A stretch of DNA of 64,000 bases, taken from positions 5,509,798-5,573,797 of the forward strand of contig WMCF01000007.1 in NCBI GenBank assembly GCA_009792885.1, in the 5' to 3' direction. Source of the stretch: Eremophila alpestris peregrina. Lineage: Eukaryota; Chordata; Aves; Passeriformes; Alaudidae. Under the pieces are notes generated by a model. The model was given only the letters and a program-made list of their open reading frames with translations. It did not search any database and had not been told where the DNA came from. Both the position numbers and the translations under genes were made by a program. Below, piece by piece: positions 37,464-49,400 of the stretch (the stretch's first letter is position 1; each line of letters starts with the position of its first letter).

Positions 37464-40400
37464 ATGAATTGGATTTACCGGACTTTTTATTTCATTTCCT
37501 TACTTGCTTCAGTTTACAGTGGTAAGTTAATATACAATTACTGAGATTTACACACAGTGTGAATCAACTCTTGTAGAAGGGGAGAAGATTAGTAACTGCA
37601 GTCTGCTCTTGAGAGAGCTGCTGGATTGAGCCAAATTAAGTTTGTGTAACTGGCATAACCCAATTGTCTGACACGGAACTTTCTAAAGGGGTTTAATGAC
37701 ACTGTCCTGCCACCCCCTATGCTGTCACCTCCCCCAGCACACACGGGACCATGCCACAGGCAGTTTTCTCTAAAGGACTGAGGCTGCATCCACACTGTAA
37801 CTATGAAATTGGTGTGATGCTCCACATTCTGTGCCCAATGGCAAGGTTAGTAGCCTAAGCAGCTGCTGGGGAAGGAGGCACTTTGGGGGTGTAGGAGGCA
37901 GACTAATGTATGTCTTTCATTCTGTGTTAATGATTTACTTTGTTCCATTAGCAAAAGTTAAACTACAAAAACAGCATTGCACTTCTCTGAAATTCCCTTT
38001 CCTGATAAATTACAACTAAGGCCTGACATGGGCATAAGTTCAGTAATGTATTAACTGTTTTCTCAGAGAACAATTAGGTAACAGCTTTTTTAGCAAAATC
38101 TAATAGATAAATGAAGTATAATTTCAGAAAATATTTTACCTGGCTTTCGGTCTCAGCAAAACTAAAATCTTGGAAAATTTCTGAAGCCTAGAAAACATTT
38201 TAATTAAATTGAAGTGTTCAGAATTGGCACAGTTTTACATAGTGCATAGTTTTACGTAAATAATTTTTTGTGTGCTAATTTATGCTAGCAGAAGTTAAAT
38301 AGGATCCAAAATATCTGATAAAGTAAGTAATTGCAACATTCTTTCAGCTTTAGAATTCACTTGGTATATTCTAAGAATTAAAAATGTTTTTCTGTTAATG
38401 ACAGTTGGATAAAGTAATGCTACTGAGAATAATAAATACCATTTTTTAAAGAAAGAGCTTGAAAGTATGTATATACCAGAGAACTTGGATGTTTATGAAG
38501 TCTAATTTTTTTCTAACAATGATTTAACCTTAGAAAGATATTAGCACATCTAGCACATATGTCTAATAATCCTTATTTATTCCTTTAAAAGTATATATAT
38601 TATCCTGTGTGCAGGAAACACTGAATTACCAAATTATAGTTTATAATGATATTAATGAATGAAATCCACTTATAGTCTTTTAAAACTGTCAAATCTAATA
38701 TAATATTACCTTTTGTTTTCATTTTAAATATCACTTTATGACACAGTATGATCACTCTATAGTAACAGATTAAGCCACTACATAAAAAGTTTTCAGTCCG
38801 GTTTCCCCCAGTTTGTAAAAATAAATTATTTTCGCTTTATCTTTTATCCAAGAAAAACATTTTAGTAGAAGAGGGAATAAACCCCACCATTTTATTGGTT
38901 TGCTACTCCATTTGGAGGGTAAATTCAAAAAGACAGTGGTCTCATGTGAAAAGACAGCTCGCTTGTGTGTTTTAATACAAAAATCTTAGAGCCCATGGAC
39001 AAATTACCCTGCTTCTTCACTACAGTGGACATTCAAGACTCCTAAGAATCTTGAGACTGACAGGACCAGAGGGAATGGCCTGATGCTGTGTCAGGCAATG
39101 TTTAGTCTGGGTATTAGAAAAACATTCTCCACTCAGAGAGTGTCTGTGCACTGAAATAGGCTCCTCGGGGAAGTGGTCACAGCACCAAACCTGACAGACT
39201 TCAAAAAGTGTTTGAAAAACATTCTTGGGCACGTGCTGTAACTTCTGGGGATGGTTGTATGCAGGGCAGGGATAGGGTTTCAATGATCCTTGTGGACCCC
39301 TTCCAACCCAGCAAACTCTGTGATCTTCCAAGTGCCTTCATTTTGAAAGATGGGATTAAGTTGCTGCTTAGGTACCTTTGCTGCGAAGCTCTGCAGCGTG
39401 AGTGGTTGCCTTTACAGAGCTCCTGAGACATTTTTCCTTTAGCGGTTTTTTCTTCATTGTGAAGAAGGTTTGGGGGCTCAGGGTGGAATGTGAGAGAGCT
39501 GAAGGTCTATGAGATGCTGGGAGCCATTGAGACTGTGCACAGTGGCACCACCTGTGACTGACGTCAGAGGATCCCTAAATAATAGGATTGTCTTTACATA
39601 AAACTTTGTAACTCCTTTTGGTCTCTGCACTTCCTGGTTTTCCTCATAATGATGTTATGTACTGGTCTCTCAGTAGAAGCTTCTGCTAGTCCTGAGATTT
39701 GCCATGAGAAGGTACATTCCCCCTCTGCCATGTAGATCTGCCTTGAAGCCATCCAGCTTCTTGGGTTTCTACCTGGTCTCAAGCTGCCTTGCTCCAGCAG
39801 TGGGTATGAGGCAGGCAACAGAGGGAGACACCCCAGACTGCATTATTTCTGCTGGAGTGAAAAGATGAGACTCTCAGAGGCACTGGGCTACTCACCCCCC
39901 TCAGCCACTTCTCCTGACAAAAGCCTGTTTTAAAAGCAAGATCAATGACAAAGAGGAGCAGTGGCTTCACCCTCTCCCGGTGAACTGGGTGTTCCCATCT
40001 CTAATAATTGGCACTTTTTGGTTATTCCATGTCAGAATGTGTGACTCAGATCTATGAAAATACATTATTTCGAGGAGGAGACCTCACTACACTTTTTACA
40101 CCGACTGCCAATTACTGCCAAATAGTGTGTACTTACCATCCTACCTGTCTGCTCTTCACCTACTTGCCAATGACATGGACTAAAGATCCTGCAAAAAGGT
40201 AAAATGTTCATATACTTCTGTCTTTTTCTGGTCTCCTGTGGTAATTTAGAACCCTGGTAAAATTTTGACAGAACACAGTCATGCAGGGATAGGTGCAGGG
40301 TTGCCATGGAAAACAGTGCCATGTATCTCCAAAACTGGCGATCTAAGAGTAATTGCTTGAATTCAAAAGGTTAAATTTGACAATGCCCAATTTTTCACAC

Positions 40401-43400
40401 TCACACACCACCCCTTTCAAGGAAAGAGAACTGACTCTGCACTCCCTCCTCTAGGCCATGTATTTATCGTAAAGGGACAATGGGAATAATTTCACATCTC
40501 CAGTGATCCCCTGTGCTGTTCCCTATCCTTTCTATTTAGCATATTTTCCTCACAATTTAGAATTTCAGGAGCCTGAGAGAATGAGGTTGTCTTCTCTCTA
40601 TGCCCAGTGCATTTCTGTCCTCCAAACCTTGGGGTCTCCTTCTCATTTTATTGAGACCTCTTGGAGCTCCCACAAGCACAAAATATTCTCATTTGCCACC
40701 AGTGCCAACAAAGCATGTAAGGCTTGACCCTATTTTTCTTCCGATTGCACTTGTCAAAATTTTCATGTTGAGGGATATCAGACAGGCTGCATTTCACCTG
40801 AGGAACAGTTATGAAAGTCTATGTTGTGCTGTAAAAGCTGTGAATTGCTGCATTTTAAAACACAGGTTCTCCTGCTATTTAAAAGACAGCGATACAGAAA
40901 TGCTGCCAAAAGTGGATATGGAAGGAGCTATCTCTGGACATTCCTTAAAACAGTGTAACCAGATTAGTGGTAAGATATGGTTATTCTTATGCATGTATTT
41001 TATACTCTGCATTGCGTAGCAGCTGTAAAAAAAAATAGTATTTTGGAAAGAGGAATAGAATCAGGGGAGCAGCCAAGTAGTGATTTGTGTGTTCTTTGTC
41101 AGAGTGCTTTCAAACACAGGTGACAAAAAACCTCCACTGGTTTTACTCTTCAGGCCCACCTATCCACCACCCAGGCTCCCCAGATGAGGTAACAGAGAAA
41201 TCATGCTCCTGCACTCACTGTTTCATTTGCTGGAGGCAGATCACAGCTCATGCTTTAACCGCTGGCTCCAGTTCTAAAGATTAATTTACTAGTACAATTC
41301 CACTCCAGAAAGTGGCTCACATGGCATATGCTGGCATATGTGACCCAGCTTTATACCTCTGAGGTGCAGGTACTCAGTAAAGCAAAGGTGCATCGTCACA
41401 AACTGATGCTAGTACTTTTGTGATTCTGTGTGATAATTTTTTAGCAGCTGCATCTTTTTGTGCTTTATATGAAGACTTAATGTCAGCATGCCATACCTGC
41501 AAATTATCACCAGGCATATTAAAAGCCTATTAAATGTGTTATTTTATATATGTTTTAAATTTGCACTGTCATAATGATGTAATTAAAAGGAGATTAACTT
41601 TGAAGATAGTGTTGAACTCTAGAAAAACAGAATGAGGAGGAACATAGTTATTAAATTCCTGTCTTTGAGGACAAATGGTGTCTTATGGATGTCAGGCTAG
41701 TTCTTAAGTTGGTGTAGCATTTCAACATGACAGGACTAAGTGGGTTTTTGTCCAAGTTCTCCACTGCAGCTATTATCAATAAATTGTGCTTGCTTTTGAT
41801 TGCCCCTTGCCCTTCAGAGCAGTCAGGCCCCTTAAAAGCTCTTTCCTGCCAATAACCTTTCATGTTTGTATTTCTGAGTATCTTAGAATAGAAAAAAAGA
41901 TTTCAGTGGGATGTTATGCTGTATGCTATTTAGACTAATTAATATCACAGGAATTACTCTAAAATCAGACTAAAATTAAAATCTATCCATACATGTTTAA
42001 AAATGCCTCCAGTCGTTGGCTGACTTATCCTGTGAAATGACCTTCACCTCAAACCCCACAGCTGCAGTCCTCCCTCTGTGGACTGTAAATGTAATATTCT
42101 TACTCAAGTGGGAAATGTCTGTTGCTTATGAGGATGGAATTTGCCATTTCAACTGCTCTCTGTATTTGGAACTGGGAAAATGCATTTTAATATGATTCTG
42201 AGTTCTTTAGTGAATGTCATTCTGATCTCATTCAGCCATAGTGGTTAGACCCCATCTCCCATGTAGGCAGAGGCTCTGTCAAAGTCTGCTAGTTTTTCTC
42301 CTTGCCATGAGGTACTAAATTAAATCTACATTTCTGATTTGGTGCTAATCTATGTATAAAGTTTGATGTAACTGAAGTGAGCGTGGGATGTGGCATCTGG
42401 ATTTTGAGGGCTGTGTCATACAAACTGCTATCTTTAGGGCAATTTGGGGCATGGGATGGGAAAAAGAATAGAAGTACATTTTCAGAACTTGGTCTCTCTT
42501 TCTTCACAGCTTGCAGCCCAGATGTCCACACAGGACTGGATATGGAAGGGGATATTTTTGATATTACTATGGCTGACAGCTATCAAGAGTGTCAAAAACG
42601 ATGTACCAATGACAACCATTGTCATTTTTTTACATATGCCTCTGAAACATTTCACAATGCAAGCTTTTGGTAAATACAGGTTGGATTCATTTCCCTGGAC
42701 AGACCTGTGCCTAAGTATATTAAATCTCAGAGCACTCTAAGGTGCAAGAGTTTACTCAAGAATATTCAATTTATTCCTCCTTGCAATGTTTGTTCACACT
42801 TACAGGTAGGAAAATATCAATAGTAAATTGGCTTTCATTTGTCCATTGGTGAGAAAGACAAACTTGATTATTACAGCTCTGAAAAAACCCTAAAATCCTC
42901 TGAAGATTCTGAAATGCAAATTATATTGATAGCTGAGCTATATTTTGCTCTGTTCAATCTCGCTCTGCTTATTGTTCTGAAAATAGCATTATCAGAGCAT
43001 CCAGAGAAGCGATTCCATTTTAATGAGACCTATTTTTGAGTTCTTAATCTGCTCAATTTTGCAAGTTAAACATTGTTCAGCTAATTCTGTTCATCGTTTG
43101 AAATCTGTTCTGGAAGTTGGAGATTGTTCTGGCCGATGGCCAGACCATGCACAGTGTTAGGAATTGTGGGTTCAGGAGGATGGTTTAGTCCAAGGAAGAA
43201 GACCTGTTTTCTTATCACTTTCTTTACTCTTTGTTATTCAGTAAAAAATGCTTCTTGAAACAAACCAGTGTAGGAACTCCAACCAACATAAAGTTGCTTG
43301 ATGGAGTTGTGTCTGGATTCTCTCTAAAGCCATGCCAGCTTTCTGAATTAGGTAAATATTTGAAGTCTCTGATTCTGTTTAGTTTTAAGGGTCATGTATC

Positions 43401-46400
43401 CTGAAATACAATCTATCACTGACATGTAGAAATGTTTCATTAAGTAGAATAATTCTAATATAATGTTATTCTTAAAATATAGTTAGTACACTCAGAGACA
43501 AAGAAGGCTCATCTCTTTTTGATTTTTTCATTTTGGTTTTTTAGCTTGATGAAATTGTATGTTATCTTTGTATCATGGATACAAAAATGAAAGATAAAAG
43601 CCCATCAGATTCAAAGATCAGGGGAAATATAAAGCTTTCTACATTCTGTTTGTATACTGTGTATGCACTTGAAAATTTTTAATGACGATCTGCAGCTTTC
43701 AAATGCAGCTGGCTAATAGGAAAGGATATATTATGCATTTTGTGGGGGATTTGGGATGAAAGCAAAAAGTTTGTGCTTGTTCTTGCAATCATTACTCAGA
43801 CAAAATTCTCAAGAGTCTAAAATCAAACAGTGTGTATCAAGCCTTCTTATTCTCAATTGAAACATCTTCCACGTTTTTCTCTTTTTTCCTTTTTAATTCT
43901 ATCTCCACTTTGTCATAGTGTGATATTTTCCCTTCTTGACAATGATAATGTTATTCTGCTTTCATGTAGCCTTATTTTATCTCACAGATAATCTAGTTTT
44001 CCTGTATATACATTTTGTAGAGACTGTATCAATACATTTATTTCTAAAATCAGTGCTTGGGTTTACTGCTGGGCAGTGCTGGCACAGCATCAGCACTCTC
44101 TCCTCAACATTTCTCCCATCATTAATCTGGGGGTGGGCAAGATCCTGTGAGGAAATACATCTAGGTCAGCTGAACCAAATTACCCACAGGGTATTCCATA
44201 TCATATGATGTCAGCTCAGATATAAAATCTAAGGAAAGGAGGAGGAAGGGCAGGCATTTATAATTTATGATGATTGCCTTCTGGAGCAACCACTACACAT
44301 GCTGATACCCTGCTTCCCAGGAAGTGGTTGGATATCACTTGCTGATGGGAAGTAGGAAATAAAATTATTGGGTTTTTCCTCTTTGTTTGTGTGTGTGCAA
44401 ACTTCTGCTTTTGCTTTAGTAAACAGCCTTATTTTAACCTATGAGTAGTTTTCAATCTCATTTTCTCTCACCTGTCCCATTGGCAATGAGGAATGATAGA
44501 GTGAGTTGCTGGGTGCCGAGTGTCCAGCCAAGGTCAACCCACCAACGTGCTTTTTGGTGCCCAGCATGGACTTTTCCTATAAAACAGTCTTTACCTGAAA
44601 TCACAAGTTCTCTGGCTTTTACCCTTCTGATTCTCTCCCCAATCTTACTGGTGGGAGACTTAGTGAGTGGCAGCATGGGACTTGGTTGTTAACTAGGGTA
44701 AAACCATGGCATCATGTGAAAATCAATCTTGTTCCTGCCTGTCTTTCCCTACTTTCTGTGTCTTGTGAAAGAGGCAAGAGCAGGCAGGAGAGAGAAGAAA
44801 TAAATGGTGTGATCATAGAAGCCTAGACAGCACTAGTGGGTCAAGAGGTCATCTAAGGAGGTCACTGTCCTAATCTCAGACAGGTCATCTATACTTGCCC
44901 AGACAGAGATTTGTAGAATGTAGTCATAAAACCTCAGTAATGTACTCTGCCTTGTTGTTTTGTCAATATCAGAAATGGGTTTATTTCAATATTTGTTTGA
45001 GGATTTTTTTTCTGGCTTTATTTCATTTACTGCTTTCTATGTCACCTTTCATTTTGTGCCTTTGCCTCTCTGACCTTATTCTTCTGCACACACATGTTAC
45101 TGCTCAATTTGTCTGTTTTCTGCCCTTTGCAAAGTATTTTCCTGGAGATCACTGAATATTGAGCAAATGATCATGGAATGTGATCCTTGAGATTGTGAGC
45201 TAGCTTCCCTGAAGTTTTGGATGCTTTAAATATAATTTCCTTTGAAACTATCAATTCTTCTGAATGCTATTTCCCCTTAAGATAGGATCTTACCTACTAA
45301 TTGCAAGAGTTAATTGACTCTAATTTTCTACATTTCTGATTATATATTTTTACTATTCTTATTTAGTAATTATTGCCCAGTCTTATTTTCCTTTTTTGCC
45401 TATGTTTTTTGAAAACCTCATCAAATTAGCAGCATTGACACTAAGCTCTGCCTCTTCTTAGTTTCCATTTCTGTGGTAATATGTTCCCAATATGTTTCTA
45501 TAACACACTGGGCAGTATTGACTTGGCTGCTGTACTTTCTCAACAGCTCAAGTTCTCTGCTGCCACCAATTCCTGTCTTTTGGATCATTTCACTATTTTT
45601 ACCATCTCTGCAGCTTGATAGGTTCAAGAAACATACTCCATGCTTATGCTTCCATTTTTTCTTTTTAAATTCTTGCACTAGGATTCTAACTGTACTTCAA
45701 ATATATCATTGGGGAAGGATACTCATTAATCTCTTTTTAACATGCTAGTATTTCCTGTAACCTCCATATCCATCGTCTGGTTGTGTCTGGAACTGTCCTG
45801 CCAAGCATCTTTTGTATTATTTTTGCCATGCCAGAGGAAAGTACTCTTCCTTCCTCTACCTACATTTCAAATAGTAAAAGAAGTGTTAAGAAGATCATCA
45901 CCTTATTTTTTTTCTAGTCTTCCCATGAACCTGACATATCCATTAAAAATTAATTTAAATCTTTCCCTATTAGATTAGCAAATCTCTATTGTAACATGTA
46001 ATTTCTCTTTTCCTCTGTATGAACCTTATCCTTGTAGTGCTCTACATGACTTTACATATTCAAAATACTCTTGAGAAATAGTTATTGGTTAAAAATGTTG
46101 TATTACCTTTCCAGCTTATCAATCATGGAAGGAAAATGGGAATAAAAATAGAAATGAATAATCTGTAAATCTCAATATTCTGATGACATATAAAAGTTTT
46201 TGGAATTTTGATATTTTGTTCTTTTTTTTTGGTACAGATTGTCAAATGGACATTTTTGAAGATCAAACATTTTCAGGAATTAATATTACAAGGTTTTTCA
46301 CTCCTGATATTTCTGTCTGCCAAACTATTTGTACATATTTCCCAACGTGCTTGTTCTTTACATTTTTTACCAGGAAATGGCAAATAGAATCTCAAAGGTA

Positions 46401-49400
46401 AATATGACAGTTAAATGATATTATCTATGTAGATGATTTAAATTTTTTTTAAACACAGTCTTTTGTAAAACACTAATTTCTTATATGTATGTACATTTAT
46501 GTTGAAAGGCTATTTTCAGTAAAGCTTTTTATGAGTTTTGTTCGTAAATTTATAATTTCCTGTGGGCGTTTCAACTGTGATCAGGGCTTTTGTATTGTGA
46601 TTGTGTATCTGGTTTTAATCTGAAAAGAATTATACATGTCCAGATTGTTTTAAAGACTTAAAGCTGAATTTTATGACATTATCAAAAGAGACATCTGGTT
46701 TCCTGGCAGGGTGAACTTATTTACTTGAAATGATTTTTCAATTAATGTAATGGCTTTAAAGTATTTGGCTTTCTGCTTTCATATTTAGTAGTAGAATAGT
46801 TAAAAATCAACATTCCACACAAATCAGAAGGATAAAGCTTTAGAGGCATTTCAGGGAGAAGCAGAGCTGAGATGGCATGCATCATCTAAAGCCACCTCTT
46901 TACAGTATAAATACTGTACCACTTTTAGTAATATAGTTGTATGGCCTTTCACAGCTCTTCAAAGATTGCCTCAATATAGTGTGAATTAGTGAACTTAGTG
47001 AATGCATTTTCATATGAAATACTTCTACAGATCATGACTTGGATCAAAAGAGTGGATTTAGGAAAGAATCTTCTTTTACCAGTACCTAAACAATTATTTT
47101 TAGGATGTGAGAATGGGTTTAGTTATTGTGAAAAATATTTCATTTTAGAAATCTTTGCCTTCTGAAGACATCAACAAGTGGAATTCCAGAGGCACTCATA
47201 TCAGAGGAAAATGCTGTGTCAGGCTTTGGCCTCCTAAATTGCAGAAGATCTTTACCTGGTAAACAAAAAATCAGAATAAAAATACAAACTTTGCATTAAT
47301 CTAATTAATAACTTTCTGATTTTTCGAATCCAATCATTCTTACAGCCTGCAATTCTCGCACTTACATGCATATGGATTTTTTGGGAGAAGAACTTAACGT
47401 CACTTACACTAAAGGACACAGAGCCTGTCAGCAGGTTTGCACAGACATGATCCGCTGCCAATTTTTTTCCTATTCTCTCCTCCAAGGTTCATGCAATGAA
47501 GAAGGGTGAGATACATTTTTTAAAATGCTCAAAGATTACTGAAATAATCATTCCAGAGATCTGGTGAGGGAGCAATGTATGTGTTGTTCAGTGAAAAACA
47601 TACAAACTGAATGTTTGCACTAACTCATTGGCAGAAAGTGCGAGTGTCACCTAAGAATGACCTCAAATGGATCTCCAGTGAAAATAGTACATGGACCAGG
47701 AAGTATCTCTGGATACTCACTAAGATTATGCAAAAAAAAAGCAAGTACTGGTAAGTAAAACTTCTTTTATGAAAAATAGACGGTGCTTCCCTGATTTCAG
47801 TGCAGGAGGCCAAACCACATATTTTTAATGTGGTTTCACTGTCCTAGTGGGTTATCTTGTAAGGTTAGAGTGTTCTGGAAAAGTGAAGCCAGTCAGGTCT
47901 TCACATAGTAAACATCAGAACACCGTTGTAAATTTGGTTTTAATAGACTTTATGATCATAAACCATGAAAAATGTGTCAGGTATCACCTTCTTCTCAATA
48001 GACGGTGCCTATTTAGTGATCAGCAGTAGCCTCGTCTTCATTTTTCATTGGAGACTGCAAGTTGTCTTTAAGCTCAGCTTTAAATTGTTTCTGTAGTGTG
48101 TATGCAGCATTCTGCAAGGACAATTAGGATTGTTGGTGGGACAGACTCTGCCCCTGGTGAATGGCCGTGGCAGGTGAGCTTGCACGCCAGGCTGTCCCGC
48201 CAGAGACACCTCTGCGGGGGCTCCATCATCAGCAACCAGTGGATTCTCACAGCTGCTCACTGCGTCACCAGGTGAGGCCTGAATGGAAATGTACAAATCA
48301 GCCCCAAAGTTTAACCCAGCGTGCAACATAAATTCAGATCTACCTTTCAGGATAATAACAACAAGAAGTAGAAACAGATGAACTGCTTTAATGTGACTGA
48401 AAGGTGACATTTTCAGGTAGACATTCTGTTTCTTAATGTGACAGGAACTCCATACTTTGTCCCTTTCTAGCATAGTATTGTACTGCTGATGCTAAATTAT
48501 TTTAATGAATCTAGAAGATGAAATTCTAAAGCAGACAACAAATACCTACGAAACCCTAGACATTCCCATGAGACATGAGTTTTTTCTTACTGTAATACTG
48601 CCTTAGGCTGTTTAGTCACATACTGACTGTCTTTTTCCCTCAGTCTAGAGAATCCCAACATTTGGCGTATTTATGCTGGAATTTTAAGACAATCAGAAAT
48701 AAATGAGGATACACCCTTCTTCAGAGTGGAAGAGATTATTGTCCACTCTCAGTATAAACATGCACACATTGGATATGACATTGCTCTAATGAAACTTGCT
48801 AAGCCTATGAATTTTACTGGTATGTAGTGTATTGCAGAGGAATTGGGAAAATGTGCAGGAAGACAGGGCTGGCATTGCAATGACAGTGCATGACACCTGG
48901 GCTGGCTTCCTTTAATGTGCAGTTACTTGAGTTTGAGGAGAATCGATTCTATTTGCTTCAAAAAGAAAATGGGTGGATTTAATTTATGTGCTGGGAGTGA
49001 TATATAGAGTAAGGGACAAAGCATAACTGGAAGCTGTCGTCATGGGTCCTGTAGATGCCCACAAAAGCTTACGTTTGGAGTTGTTTCTGCTGGAAAAACT
49101 AATATTTTCTCTCATACTTTAGATCTTCAACTACCTATCTGCCTGCCATCAAAAGAAGACAGTAATATATTTTATACTGACTGTTGGGTAATTGGATGGG
49201 GTTACAGAAAAGAAAAAGGTACAGAGAAATACTTCTAAACAATGATTTTTTGTATTTTTAAAATTAATGTGTTTGATAAAAAAACCTCCCCTTCTCTAAA
49301 AGAAGAAAAACTCTGATATGTTCTTAGCTATCACTCTTCCTTCTTGACAGTACCTTAATATAATTCTTCATTAGAATTGATTTCTGTTAAGACACCATAA

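Noticed and set aside
48045..48473. 142-codon minus-strand open frame
   Set aside because: Antisense to the GC-rich KLKB1 exon 10, where stop codons are rare by composition.
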